Source: an uncultured Thermomicrobiales bacterium
GTDB lineage: Bacteria > Chloroflexota > Chloroflexia > Thermomicrobiales > UBA6265
Length of the DNA stretch: 64,000 nucleotides
Direction: 5' to 3'
NCBI GenBank assembly: GCA_902806355.1
Contig: CADCWI010000059.1
Coordinates: forward strand, 15,197 to 79,196
Shown: positions 51,529 to 61,270 of the stretch, one piece after another
Position numbering within the stretch: position 1 is the stretch's first letter
Layout: the number at the start of each line of letters is the position of its first letter
Program-made: the position numbers and the translations under genes
Notes under the pieces: generated by a model
Database searches by the model: none
Seen by the model: only the letters and a program-made list of their open reading frames with translations
What the model was told of the DNA's origin: nothing

Positions 51529-54228
51529 GTGATGGGATCGAAAGCGGCCAGCCAGCAACAGTCGAGCGGCGATCAGTCCGTTGTGCCGTTGCGCAAGCAG
51601 TTCCTTCAGATCAAGGCACGCTTCCCAGACACGATTCTCTTCTTTCGCCTTGGTGACTTCTACGAGACATTCGATGGCGACGCGGAGATCGCCGCGAGCG
51701 TGCTCGACATCGTGCTTACCGGCCGGGAGATGGGCAAGAACCTCCGCGTGCCGATGGCCGGGATCCCTCATCATGCCGCTGAGGCGCACATCGCCCGTCT
51801 TATCGCCGCCGGGCACAAGGTGGCAGTCTGCGAGCAGATTGGCGAAGCGACCAAGGGCAAGGGCCTGGTCGAGCGAGATGTCACCCGTGTCGTCACTCCC
51901 GGCACCGTTTCCGATCCGACGATGCTCGACGCGCGCACGAACAACTACATCGTCGCAGTTTCGATCGAAGGATCGCGCGCGGGAGTCGCCTTCGCCGACA
52001 TCACGACGGGTGAGTTCCAAACGACCGAGCTACGGGCGGAGACTCCCGAGGAGGCCCTACTTGCAACCGGCCGGGAACTGCTCCGCCTTGGCACGGCCGA
52101 GCTTGTGCTCTCCTCCGATCTCACCGACTCGCTGGCCCTGCCGATGGCATCGTGGGTACCCGAAGGTGCAAGCCTGAGCCGGACCGATGCCTGGCGATGG
52201 CAGAGCGACCGCACCCGAAGCGCATTGCTACGGCACTTCAGGACGGAATCGCTCGACGGCTTCGGCTGCGCGGGGTTGCCGCTTGCGATCCGGGCCGCCG
52301 GAGGGCTGCTCCAGTACCTCGAAGACACGCAAATGAACGGTCTGGCGCAGATCACGCGTCTCAGCACCTACTCCACCTCGTCATTCATGACACTCGATGC
52401 GCAGACGCGCCGAAATCTCGAGCTGACCGAGAGCGCGCGAGGCGAGCGGCGACACAGCCTGACGGCGGTGCTTGACCGAACACACACGCCGATGGGTGCG
52501 CGACTTCTCCGTCGCTGGATCGGACAGCCGTTGCTCGATCGGGACGCAATCACAAATCGTCTCGATCATGTCACGCATCTGGTCGACAGCACGGCGACGC
52601 GCACTCGAATCCGTCAGGCGCTCCGGGAGGTCGGCGACATCGAACGACTGGCCAACCGCGCCATCACCAGGCGGATCTCCCCCCGCGAGCTGGCCACCTT
52701 GCGCGCAGCGCTCCAAAAGCTTCCTGAAATCTCGCAACATCTAACGTTCCTGCCACCGGAGGTGAAGCTCCCGGACCTCGAAGCTCTGGCATCGCACCTC
52801 GCCACCGCCCTGGTCGATGAGCCACCAGTGTCGCTGGGAAAGGGTGTCGTGTTCCGTCCAGGCTTCGCGTCCGAGCTCGACAGCTTTCGAAGCAACGCGC
52901 GGGAAGCTCGAGAATGGATCGCCAACCTCGAACGGACGGAACGGGAACGGGTCGGGATTCGCACGCTCAAGGTCGGCTACAACCGGGTGTTCGGGTACTA
53001 CCTCGAGGTTACGGCGGCGGCCCTCGCTTCGGCGGAACGCGATCGTCTCCAGCGTGGCGACGATGGTCCAGCGCTCCCGGCTGATTACATTCCCAAGCAA
53101 AGCCTGGCGAATGCCACCCGTTACTTCACGCCGCAGCTCAAGGAGTACGAAACACTCGTCCTCAACGCCGAAGAAACCCTTGCCTCGATGGAGGCTGACA
53201 TCTTCCATAGGTTGGTACAGGAGGTCGCATCCTCTGGAGCCGATCTCCTTCGCGCGTCCGAAGTGGTCGCCTACGTCGATACAATCGCGTCCTTGGCCGA
53301 TGTCGCCGTTGACGCAGGATATACACGGCCGATCATCGAAGACGGCGAGCGGACGGAGATCGAGCTCGGGCGTCATCCCGTGCTTGAATCAATCCTCCCA
53401 AGTGGCGAGTATGTGCCGAACAGCGCCCATCTCGACACGCAGAGCGACCAGATCCTGATCCTGACTGGACCCAACATGGCCGGGAAGAGCAGTTGGCTGC
53501 GGCAGGTGGCACTGATCACCCTGATGGGGCAGATCGGCTCCTTCGTTCCCGCCGCGAAGGCGACCCTCGGTATCGTTGACCGCATCTTCACGCGGATCGG
53601 CGCCCAGGACGACATCGCGACCGGACAGAGCACCTTCATGGTTGAGATGCTGGAAACGGCCAACATCCTCAATCACGCGACCGGACGAAGTCTGATCGTG
53701 CTCGACGAGATCGGGCGTGGCACCAGCACATACGACGGCCTGGCGATCGCCCGCGCGATCGTGGAGTACATCCACAACGCAACGAATCTCGGGTGTCGCA
53801 CCCTGTTCGCGACGCACTACCACGAGCTCACCGAGCTGGCGTCGCTCCTGCCCCGCGTGAAGACGTATCGCATGGACGTGCTGGAAGAGGGCGAACGAGT
53901 CGTTTTTTTGCGCCAGGTCGTGCCGGGAGGAGCTGACAAGTCATACGGCGTGCACGTTGCCCAACTCGCCGGCATTCCCCGAGGCGTCGTGCTGAGGGCC
54001 CGCGAAATCCTCCAGGACCTTGAGCAGCATGCCGGCCAAGCGAATGGGAGCGCACAAGCTCGTCGTGAAGCCATGCGAGAGCCGGCGCCCGATTCCGGTC
54101 CGGGATTGCAGTTGACGTTCTTCGACCAGCCGAACCCGGCGGTCGAGCGCCTCAGGAAGCTCGACATCGAATCGATGTCGCCACTGGACGCGATCACGGC
54201 GCTCTTCGAGCTCAAGCGCCTTATCTAA
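51529..54228 (+). CDS. mutS: DNA mismatch repair protein MutS
   Basis: An 899-residue MutS1 protein. The mismatch-reading FYE motif is in RLGDFYETFDGD (~50), the connector, core and clamp domains follow (~130-560), then the ABC ATPase: Walker A GPNMAGKSSWLRQ, Walker B LIVLDEIGRGTSTYDGLA and the ATHYHELTEL loop. The C-terminus keeps the short dimerisation tail. It detects mispairs and starts repair together with MutL, which is not in this window. GTG 51529 and ATG 51532 are both possible; AAGGA lies upstream. A divergent YciI gene shares the intergenic region. Confidence 0.96.
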   Translation: MMGSKAASQQQSSGDQSVVPLRKQFLQIKARFPDTILFFRLGDFYETFDGDAEIAASVLDIVLTGREMGKNLRVPMAGIPHHAAEAHIARLIAAGHKVAVCEQIGEATKGKGLVERDVTRVVTPGTVSDPTMLDARTNNYIVAVSIEGSRAGVAFADITTGEFQTTELRAETPEEALLATGRELLRLGTAELVLSSDLTDSLALPMASWVPEGASLSRTDAWRWQSDRTRSALLRHFRTESLDGFGCAGLPLAIRAAGGLLQYLEDTQMNGLAQITRLSTYSTSSFMTLDAQTRRNLELTESARGERRHSLTAVLDRTHTPMGARLLRRWIGQPLLDRDAITNRLDHVTHLVDSTATRTRIRQALREVGDIERLANRAITRRISPRELATLRAALQKLPEISQHLTFLPPEVKLPDLEALASHLATALVDEPPVSLGKGVVFRPGFASELDSFRSNAREAREWIANLERTERERVGIRTLKVGYNRVFGYYLEVTAAALASAERDRLQRGDDGPALPADYIPKQSLANATRYFTPQLKEYETLVLNAEETLASMEADIFHRLVQEVASSGADLLRASEVVAYVDTIASLADVAVDAGYTRPIIEDGERTEIELGRHPVLESILPSGEYVPNSAHLDTQSDQILILTGPNMAGKSSWLRQVALITLMGQIGSFVPAAKATLGIVDRIFTRIGAQDDIATGQSTFMVEMLETANILNHATGRSLIVLDEIGRGTSTYDGLAIARAIVEYIHNATNLGCRTLFATHYHELTELASLLPRVKTYRMDVLEEGERVVFLRQVVPGGADKSYGVHVAQLAGIPRGVVLRAREILQDLEQHAGQANGSAQARREAMREPAPDSGPGLQLTFFDQPNPAVERLRKLDIESMSPLDAITALFELKRLI

Positions 54229-54375
54229 TTCGGAACCCTTGCGAACGTTCGCGGTGCCTTGTTTTGTAGGGGCGGCACTAGAATCGACAGCAACGAACGC
54301 TTTGCCGAACGCCCATGGCCGATTCGTATGTCCGCCCGCGCTGATCCGACAGACGCTCATCGGAACAGCGCATGT

Positions 54376-55479
54376 TCAAGCGAACTCGATGATCGTCCGC
54401 AGCGTCTCGCCGCGCTCCATCGCGTGGAACGCCTCCTCGACATCTTGCAGCCCCACCGTTTGGGAGACCACCGCATCGAGATCGAGGCGTCCCTGCTCGT
54501 ACCACGTCGCCAGCATCGGGAAGTCGCGCGTCGGCAGGCAGTCACCGTACCAGGAGACGCGAAGCGATCCACCGAGATCGAAGAACGTGCCGAGCGGAAA
54601 TGATTCGATCACCGATCCCGGTCCGCCGACGCCGATGATGACCGCAGTGCCAGCCAGGTCGCGGGACAGGATCGTCTGCAGCGTCGTCTCCGGCCGGCCC
54701 ACGGCCTCGAACGCGAAGTTCACACCGAAGCCTTCGGTCAGCGCTTTGACCTGTTCCACCGGGTCTCCCGCGTTTGGATTGACGATATGCGTCGCACCGA
54801 AGCCCCTGGCCCATTCGAGCTTGCGGTCATCGAGATCGATCGCGATGATCTTTGTCGCTCCGGCGAGCCGGGCGCCCATGATCACGGAGTCCCCGACGCC
54901 GCCGCAGCCGAACACCGCGACACTCGATCCCGGCTCGATCTTTGCCGTATAGAGCGCCGCACCGATGCCCGTCATCACGCCGCATCCGATCAGGCTCATC
55001 TGCCCTTTCGGCAGTTCAGGATTCACGGGCACGCATTGATGGGAATGAACGAGCGTGTGCGTGCAGAAGGTGCCGATGCCCAGCACCGGGTTCAGTTCGA
55101 CACCGTCTTTTTTCGCCCGCATCTTCGTCGTGGCATTGAGACTCGCGGCACAGAGATGCGGTTTCCCCGCAAGACAGAACCGGCATTCGCCACATGGAGC
55201 ACGCCAGGCCAGGATGACATGATCCCCGGCCCCAACGTTCGTCACCCCCTCGCCCACGCTTTCGACGATCCCCGCACCTTCGTGCCCCAGCAGGAATGGA
55301 AACCCGTCCGTCCCGAACACGCCATTCTTCGCCGACAAGTCGGTGTGGCAGACGCCGCTCGCCATTATCCTGACGCGCGCTTCGCCGGGTCCAGGTGCGG
55401 GGACGATGAATTCCTCGATCGCGGACGGCTTGTTGACTTCACGCGCGATGGCGCCACGAGCCATGATCTGGTCTACCAC
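54376..55479 (-). CDS. S-(hydroxymethyl)mycothiol dehydrogenase-like zinc alcohol dehydrogenase
   Basis: A ~367-residue class III-type MDR enzyme. SGVCHTDL and LLGHEGAG bind the catalytic zinc. APCGECRFCLAGKPHLC forms the four-cysteine structural site, and GCGGVGDSVI is the NAD loop. The blocks LNATTKM, LGIGTFCTHTLVHSHQC, LIGCGVMTGIGAA and SWYGDCLPTRDFP follow those of actinobacterial mycothiol-dependent formaldehyde dehydrogenase rather than the glutathione enzyme. It should oxidise the thiol adduct of formaldehyde. The identity of the low-molecular thiol in this organism is not shown by the window. Start GTG 55479 follows GGAGGATCC; the frame is open to 55491. Confidence 0.87.
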   Translation of the reverse strand: MVDQIMARGAIAREVNKPSAIEEFIVPAPGPGEARVRIMASGVCHTDLSAKNGVFGTDGFPFLLGHEGAGIVESVGEGVTNVGAGDHVILAWRAPCGECRFCLAGKPHLCAASLNATTKMRAKKDGVELNPVLGIGTFCTHTLVHSHQCVPVNPELPKGQMSLIGCGVMTGIGAALYTAKIEPGSSVAVFGCGGVGDSVIMGARLAGATKIIAIDLDDRKLEWARGFGATHIVNPNAGDPVEQVKALTEGFGVNFAFEAVGRPETTLQTILSRDLAGTAVIIGVGGPGSVIESFPLGTFFDLGGSLRVSWYGDCLPTRDFPMLATWYEQGRLDLDAVVSQTVGLQDVEEAFHAMERGETLRTIIEFA

Positions 55480-55660
55480 GGGATCCTCCAATGTGCATCA
55501 TCGGCGCGGTGGCCGCTTGGGGTCATCAGATCGAGGCGCTGTCATCTCCAGCACAGTCTGCACGATTCTTGCCGTACGAGCGATAGATGCCCGGACCTGA
55601 TCACCGGAGGCACGCGGTGACGGTAGGCGGTCGACCCCCGGACCGGATAGAATCCGGATC

Positions 55661-57289
55661 GTGAACGACCTTTTGGCGTCGAAGCCAGACACACTCCACG
55701 AGCGCCCAACCCAGCACGTTCCGTCGTATCTCGACCGACGATCGGCCGGAATCCTTCGCCCGTTTGTGGACCGGCTTGAGCGGATCGGGATCATCGGTCC
55801 GACCGTGCTGCTCTGGATCGCGACCCTGGGCCTGGTCTACGCCTTTCTGGGCACTGATGTGCTGCGGGGAAACCGCGGGCTGGTCAACCTGACGGAGTCG
55901 TTCGGTGCGCTGGAGCGGGTCGCCCTGTGGCAGCGTGCGCTGCAATGGCTGCCCGGGAGCACCGGCGAGGGCGGGTTCTTCACGCTTCCGCCGGTCGCGA
56001 TCGCAAGTGGCGTACGGACCACAATGGCCCTGATGTTCCTCCTCCAGGCCTGGAGCTTCTGGCTTGCCTGGAGGGGCAACCCGCAGCCGTTCTGGCGTTG
56101 GCTCCTAGGACCGATCGGTGCACATCTCATCTTGCTGCTGATGGTGCCATCCAACGCTGATGTCTTCTTCTACGAGATCAGCGGGGATTTGGCGGCGAAT
56201 GGGATCAACCCGTACATTCACCCGCTGATCGAGTTTCCGGATCACCCGATCTATCCCTACAACCACTGGGTCAACATGTCGGCGGTGTATGGACCACTTT
56301 GGACCACGATCAATGCGGGCCTAATGCGGATAGCCGGCCCCGATCCCGTCGCCGCGACGGTGCTCTACAAGGTCGTACTCGGCTCCGCCGCGATTGCCTG
56401 CGCGGTTGTCACATACAGGCTGGCGGCGTACCTGACGGCAAACAGGACGCCGGCGATAGCGGCCGGTGTCCTCGTCGCCTGGCAACCGAACATGCTGATC
56501 GAGTCATCCGGACAGGCACACAACGATCCGGTGATGATCATGCTCGCTACCTGCGGGTTGGCTCTCGTTCTCATTGGCGGGACGGGGACGATCCGGGGGG
56601 CGATCGTCCTCGTGACCGCTTCTTCGATGATCAAGTATGTGACCCTGCCGCTGGTCGGGATCCTTGCCCTCGTCAGGGTGACGACTCGCCGTTCCCCGGG
56701 ATGGGGCTTCCGGATTCTCGGTCACTGGCTGATCGATGTCCTCGCGGTCGCTGCCGTCACGATCGCGACGTTCATGCCGTACTGGAGTGGCCCGGAGACG
56801 CTCGCCGAGATGTTCAGCGAGCCCGGCCGGATCTTCACCCACCCGCTGTGGTTCATGCCCTCGATCCTGCTGGAGAACGTCTTTTCGCCGGAGATCGCGG
56901 AACGCTACGAGGAGGTTACTCGGGCTGCACTCCAGGTTGTGCTGCTGATCGTGCTCGGTATCGTCGTCCACCGATTCGGACGAACGCTATGGCAAGGACG
57001 AGGAGGCGCCGGACCAGGTTCTGGCGGTGATACCCGACGGCCCTGGCTGTATCCCTGGACCCGGCCGCTGCTGGTGGCTTGGACAGCAAGCGTCTGCGCA
57101 TTGGCGTTCATCCCGGCCAACTCGCACCCGTGGTACTGGACCTGGCCGGTCGTGCCCGTGGCGCTTCTCGTCACCTTCGATGCCGATGAGGCTACCCGGC
57201 GATCACAGCCGCCCACCTGGTTCTGGGTGTACCTCAGCGTGACGATGGTCTTCACGCTTGTCTATCACACCCGGATCGTCAACACATGA
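55661..57289 (+). CDS. GT-C membrane mannosyltransferase-like protein (polyprenol-phosphate dependent)
   Basis: A 542-residue polytopic protein with about twelve helices. An exterior loop after an early helix reads SNADVFFYEISGDLAANGINPYIHP, the acidic Y/G-NPY pattern of MptA/MptB-type and DUF2029-like glycosyltransferases. Nearby, NHWVNMSAVYGPLW completes the catalytic loop. Late residues IPANSHPWYWTWPVV are typical of the family as well. It probably transfers a sugar from a polyprenyl-phosphate donor to an envelope lipid or glycan. Start GTG 55661, divergent from the dehydrogenase. The sugar is not deducible. Confidence 0.83.
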   Translation: MNDLLASKPDTLHERPTQHVPSYLDRRSAGILRPFVDRLERIGIIGPTVLLWIATLGLVYAFLGTDVLRGNRGLVNLTESFGALERVALWQRALQWLPGSTGEGGFFTLPPVAIASGVRTTMALMFLLQAWSFWLAWRGNPQPFWRWLLGPIGAHLILLLMVPSNADVFFYEISGDLAANGINPYIHPLIEFPDHPIYPYNHWVNMSAVYGPLWTTINAGLMRIAGPDPVAATVLYKVVLGSAAIACAVVTYRLAAYLTANRTPAIAAGVLVAWQPNMLIESSGQAHNDPVMIMLATCGLALVLIGGTGTIRGAIVLVTASSMIKYVTLPLVGILALVRVTTRRSPGWGFRILGHWLIDVLAVAAVTIATFMPYWSGPETLAEMFSEPGRIFTHPLWFMPSILLENVFSPEIAERYEEVTRAALQVVLLIVLGIVVHRFGRTLWQGRGGAGPGSGGDTRRPWLYPWTRPLLVAWTASVCALAFIPANSHPWYWTWPVVPVALLVTFDADEATRRSQPPTWFWVYLSVTMVFTLVYHTRIVNT

Positions 57290-57293
57290 ACGA

Positions 57294-57329
57294 GAGCGCC
57301 GCAGTGTGTGCAGGAGCACTGCGGCGCTC
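57294..57329. terminator. terminator-like hairpin between convergent genes
   Basis: GAGCGCCGCAGTG pairs with CACTGCGGCGCTC across ten bases. No T-run on either side, but the position just after the stop at 57289 and before the OsmC gene end at 57353 suits shared termination. Confidence 0.6.
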
Positions 57330-57352
57330 GTCACACCTAGACCTACGGAACA

Positions 57353-57802
57353 TCACGCTTCGAGCGTCGCGTCCACCGTTATCCTGACGTTGTTCCGGAG
57401 CGCATTGGACACCGGACATGCCTTCTCCGCCTGCTCCGCGAAGTCAGCGAATTCGTCCTGCGAAAGCGATGGCACGTGCCCACGTACCGTAAGTGCCGAT
57501 GACGTTACCGCGAAACCGCCGCCGGATTTGGGCTCAAGTCCGACATTCGCACTGACATTGAGATCACTGGGCTTGTGGCCCGCCTCCGTCAAGGCATACG
57601 AAAAAGCCATCGCGTAGCAGGATGAATGGGCCGCGGCGATCAGCTCCTCGGGACTTGTCTTGCCGTCGGAAGATTCGGTGCGAGAGGCCCATGTCACAGG
57701 CGCATTCTTGAAAGCTCCACTGCCGAACTCGAGCATTCCGCTACCCGCCGCCAGGTCGCCCTTCCACTCCGTGCTCGCTGAACGTTCAATCGCCTTTGCC
57801 AT
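57353..57802 (-). CDS. OsmC-family peroxiredoxin
   Basis: A 149-residue Ohr/OsmC-fold protein that reduces organic hydroperoxides. The two active cysteines lie in AAHSSCYAMAFSYAL (~61) and KACPVSNAL (~128). TSPEELIAAAH is the typical segment before the first cysteine. The start WKGDLAAGSGMLEFGSG matches the OsmC subgroup rather than Ohr. ATG 57802 follows AAGGAGG. A single-gene unit convergent with the glycosyltransferase. Probably induced by oxidative or osmotic stress, as in relatives; no operator was recognised. Confidence 0.93.
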   Translation of the reverse strand: MAKAIERSASTEWKGDLAAGSGMLEFGSGAFKNAPVTWASRTESSDGKTSPEELIAAAHSSCYAMAFSYALTEAGHKPSDLNVSANVGLEPKSGGGFAVTSSALTVRGHVPSLSQDEFADFAEQAEKACPVSNALRNNVRITVDATLEA

Positions 57803-57907
57803 GGATTTCCTCCTTCAGGGTTCGAGATGATGTCCAGCTCTCTGTTTCATCGTACCCGGCAAAGTGCCGAGCCCGGGATCTGTTGACTCGCCAGAGTCGT
57901 ACCGTCG

Positions 57908-59395
57908 TCAGGCCGGCGGCGGGTCCATGTAGACCGTCTTAACCTGTGTGTAGAACTCCCGCGACGCCTTTCCTTGCTCCCGCGAGTAGGAGCTGGAGCC
58001 CTTGTATCCGCCAAAGGGTACCTGTGGCTCGGCGCCCGCTGTTTCCGAGTTGACGTGCACCATTCCCGCCTGGATCCGCTGGACGAAGGAAAGCGCCCGC
58101 CCGATGTCCTTGGTGAAGATCGATGCCGAGAGGCCGTAGCGTACCCGGTTGGCGACGGCGATCGCCTCGTCGATGTCATCGACCGGAATCACGCCCAGGA
58201 CCGGCCCGAACAACTCGTCCTGTCCCAGATGGGAATCCGGATCGACATCGCTGAACAGGGTCGGCGTGACAAAGTGGCCGTCATCCAGACCTTCGGGCCG
58301 TCCGCCGCCCGTCGCCATAACCACACCATCGCTCCGGGCGCGGTCGATCTCACCGGAGACCCGTATCGCGGCCTCCTCGGATACGAGCGGCCCGATCAGG
58401 ACACCCTCAGCCAGGGGATCGCCGACCTTAAGACGACCGATGCCGTCGGCCAGTCGCTGCGTGATATCGTCGGCGATCCGGCGATCGACGATCGCGCGGC
58501 TCGTCGCCGTGCATTTCTGTCCAGAGCTCATCATCGCGCCGTTGATGACCTGGGTGACGGCATGATCGATATCCGCGTCCGCAAGCACGATCGCGGGATT
58601 CTTTCCTCCCAGCTCGAGCTGGACCTTCGCCCCATGCTCACCTGCCGTCTTCTTGATCTCCTTGCCGACAGCGTCCGACCCGGTAAAGGAGACCGCCACC
58701 ACGCGCTCATCACGCACGAGCGGGTCACCGACAGAGGACGCGCTCCCGGTAACGAGGTTGAGCACGCCTTCGGGCAGGCCGGCCTGCGCCAGCGCATCAG
58801 TCAGGTGAACGGCACAAAGTGGGGTGAGGCTTGCGGGCTTGAAGACCACGGTGTTGCCGAATGCCAGCGCCGGGACGATTTTCCAGGCCGGGATCGCGAT
58901 CGGGAAGTTCCAGGGAGTGATGATCGCGCAGACACCCAGGGGCTCACGAAGCGTAAACAAGAGCGTCGTCGGATTGATAGATGGGTACTGCTCGCCGATC
59001 GGTTGCTGGATCTCACCGGCGAAGTAGCGAAGGATCTGGACGGCTCGCGTCGTCTCGCCGATGCCTTCCTTGAGCGTCTTCCCCTCCTCCCGAGCCAGAT
59101 CGCGCCCAACCTCGTTGACCTTGGCGCTCAGGATTTCGGATGCCTTGTAGAGGATATTCGCCCTGGCAATCGCGGATGTCCGGCCCCACATCTCCGCCGC
59201 ACTGTCGGCAGCGGTGAGCGCTTCGTCGACATCGGCGGCGGCGCTCGACGCAAAGTGCCCGATCACCTCCGACGATCGCGCCGGGTTACGATCCTCGTAC
59301 GTCTCTCCGGATGCGGACGCTTGCCACCTTCCTCCGATGTAGTTGCCATAGACAGGGATGTCCGCCCGCTTCTCCAGTAGTGCGTCCTGTGCCAC
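57908..59395 (-). CDS. aldehyde dehydrogenase, 2,5-dioxovalerate/semialdehyde dehydrogenase-like
   Basis: A 495-residue NAD(P) aldehyde dehydrogenase. TPWNFPIAIPAWKIVPAL contains the catalytic Asn, FTGSDAVGKEIKK the cofactor loop, LELGGKNPAIVL the general-base Glu and SSGQKCTATSRAI the catalytic Cys. The C-terminal NSETAGAEPQVPFGGYKGSS with SREQGKASREFYTQVKTVY resembles the alpha-ketoglutaric semialdehyde dehydrogenases of sugar-acid catabolism, more than betaine or succinate-semialdehyde enzymes. Start GTG 59395 follows AAAGGAGAGG at an ideal distance; the frame is open to 59464. Together with the mannonate-dehydratase-like gene this suggests use of plant sugar acids. Substrate inferred. Confidence 0.88.
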   Translation of the reverse strand: MAQDALLEKRADIPVYGNYIGGRWQASASGETYEDRNPARSSEVIGHFASSAAADVDEALTAADSAAEMWGRTSAIARANILYKASEILSAKVNEVGRDLAREEGKTLKEGIGETTRAVQILRYFAGEIQQPIGEQYPSINPTTLLFTLREPLGVCAIITPWNFPIAIPAWKIVPALAFGNTVVFKPASLTPLCAVHLTDALAQAGLPEGVLNLVTGSASSVGDPLVRDERVVAVSFTGSDAVGKEIKKTAGEHGAKVQLELGGKNPAIVLADADIDHAVTQVINGAMMSSGQKCTATSRAIVDRRIADDITQRLADGIGRLKVGDPLAEGVLIGPLVSEEAAIRVSGEIDRARSDGVVMATGGGRPEGLDDGHFVTPTLFSDVDPDSHLGQDELFGPVLGVIPVDDIDEAIAVANRVRYGLSASIFTKDIGRALSFVQRIQAGMVHVNSETAGAEPQVPFGGYKGSSSYSREQGKASREFYTQVKTVYMDPPPA

Positions 59396-59743
59396 GTCTT
59401 GCCTCTCCTTTGGCTGTTTCCGGTGTTGGCGAACACGTCGTGATCCGGTCAGGGGATGCTCCACCTCGCCGCGTTGTTGCCGGCCTCAATGAATCAAAAG
59501 TACGCACCCGTCCGGTCCAGCGCATCCTGCTCCATTCGCCGAGGCATCATAACGCTGATCCGTTCAGGAGAGAACGCCCACACAGGAGCGTTGCGCGGCA
59601 TGCAGGCACGGCAGGCGACAGTGACGACCAACGCCATCGAGGTCGATCATGTGACGAAACGGTCGCCATCGCCGATGTTTTCCCGACCGAACCGCGGCAC
59701 ACGGTGGTGTCCGCCAAAGGCACCGTGCCCGAAGAGGGCGGTG

Positions 59744-61222
59744 CTACCGCGAGAGATATGCAAGAAGGGTTCGGACGCCAATGCCGGTCGCGCCTTTCGG
59801 GATGTACCCGGTGGTCTTGTCGGATCGGGCGGACCCAGCGATGTCGAGATGAGCCCATGGCAGCCCTTCCGTGAAGTGTTCCAGGAACAGCGCCGCGATG
59901 ATCGCACCGCCCGGCCGGCCACCGGTGTTCTTGAGGTCGGCGATGTCGCCTTTCAGGCGCGCTTTGTACTCCTGCACGAGTGGCATTCGCCAGGTTCGCT
60001 CACCCGTCGCTGAAGACGCCGTCAACAATGAGTCCGCCAGGCGGTCGTCGTTGGCGAAGAGGGCGGTCGTGTCACCTAACGCAACCGCCGCCGCTCCGGT
60101 CAGGGTCGCGAGGTCGACCATCTCGGAAACACCCTGCCGTGCCGTGTAGACAAGGCCGTCGGCGAGCACGAGTCGCCCTTCGGCATCGGTCGAAAGGATT
60201 TCGATCGTGACACCATTCATCGCGGTCAGCACATCCCCGGGTCGAAACGCCGCTCCCGAGATCATGTTCTCGGCCGCACAGATTACCCCGTGAACCTCGC
60301 GACGGATCCCAAGCTGCCGAAGCGCGGACATCGCGCCCAGTACCGCCGCTCCCCCGGCCATATCGGTCTTCATCTGGAGCATGCCTTCGCCGGTCTTGAT
60401 GGAATAGCCTCCGGTGTCGAATGTGATGCACTTGCCGACGAGTCCGATCGGGGAGCCGGTCGCCTCACCCTCGGGTCGATAGACCATGTGGATCATGACC
60501 GGGGGCACGTCACTCCCCTTGCCGACCGCGAGGATCGCGCCGGCTCCGATCCGTTCGAGCTCATCGACCCCAAGCACCGTCAGGTCAAGACCATGGGCCT
60601 CTGCCACCGCGGTGGCACGCGCGGTCATCGTGACTGGATTGAGGTCGCTGGCCGGTATTGAGACGAGATCCCGCGCGAGAAAGACAGCCCGTGCCACCGT
60701 GCCCACTTCTGAAACGACTCGTTCGAGAGATGATCGATCCTCTTCCTCCGTCAGAATGAACCAGGTTCCGCTGCCGCGCTCCACCTCATCTTCTCGGAGC
60801 GTGCCGAAGTACTCAATGAATCGGTACGAGCCTAGGGCAATGCCTTCCAGAGCCTCCCGGAGAGCGGTCTCACTGAGCCCTGATCCCGCAACTCCGATGT
60901 CCCGGGCGCCTTCCTTGACGACCGCACGTGCCGCCTCGGCCCACGAACGCCGCCGTGCGTCCGGGTCGGCGCCTGCCTGCCCTGTACCGACGAGCACCAC
61001 ACGACGGGGAGCGACCGCTCCGAAGGTCGGTGTCATGAACCGGCGTTCGGCCTGACCGTTGAAACCCGCGTCGCCCAGAAGCCGGTCGAGTTCGCCGCCC
61101 ATGGCCTCGTCCAGCGTGGAAACGATGGCTGGACGGTTACCTTCGCCCGCCGGGACGCCCAGCAGCATTGCGTCACACGATGTCTGGAGCGGATCGCCGG
61201 ATTTGATTTCGAAATACACCAC
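59744..61222 (-). CDS. pepA: leucyl aminopeptidase, M17 family
   Basis: A 492-residue two-zinc aminopeptidase that removes N-terminal residues from peptides. The N-terminal macro-like domain covers residues ~1-170. The catalytic domain has VGKCITFDTGGYSIKT (Lys and Asp ligands), MKTDMAGGAAVLGA (Asp) and STDAEGRLVLADGL (Asp/Glu). One oddity is GYSIKT, where most members have G-I-S-L-K-P. Start GTG 61222; a second GTG follows at once. It ends ~350 bases from the aldehyde dehydrogenase gene on the same strand. Confidence 0.93.
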   Translation of the reverse strand: MVYFEIKSGDPLQTSCDAMLLGVPAGEGNRPAIVSTLDEAMGGELDRLLGDAGFNGQAERRFMTPTFGAVAPRRVVLVGTGQAGADPDARRRSWAEAARAVVKEGARDIGVAGSGLSETALREALEGIALGSYRFIEYFGTLREDEVERGSGTWFILTEEEDRSSLERVVSEVGTVARAVFLARDLVSIPASDLNPVTMTARATAVAEAHGLDLTVLGVDELERIGAGAILAVGKGSDVPPVMIHMVYRPEGEATGSPIGLVGKCITFDTGGYSIKTGEGMLQMKTDMAGGAAVLGAMSALRQLGIRREVHGVICAAENMISGAAFRPGDVLTAMNGVTIEILSTDAEGRLVLADGLVYTARQGVSEMVDLATLTGAAAVALGDTTALFANDDRLADSLLTASSATGERTWRMPLVQEYKARLKGDIADLKNTGGRPGGAIIAALFLEHFTEGLPWAHLDIAGSARSDKTTGYIPKGATGIGVRTLLAYLSR

Positions 61223-61270
61223 GACCTTGTTACCGTCCTTTTCGATTGCGGATGTCGTTGCTGATCGCCG

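Noticed and set aside
57974..59380. 468-codon plus-strand open frame opposite the aldehyde dehydrogenase
   Set aside because: The minus strand holds every catalytic motif of aldehyde dehydrogenase in order; the plus frame has none and reflects third-position G/C bias.
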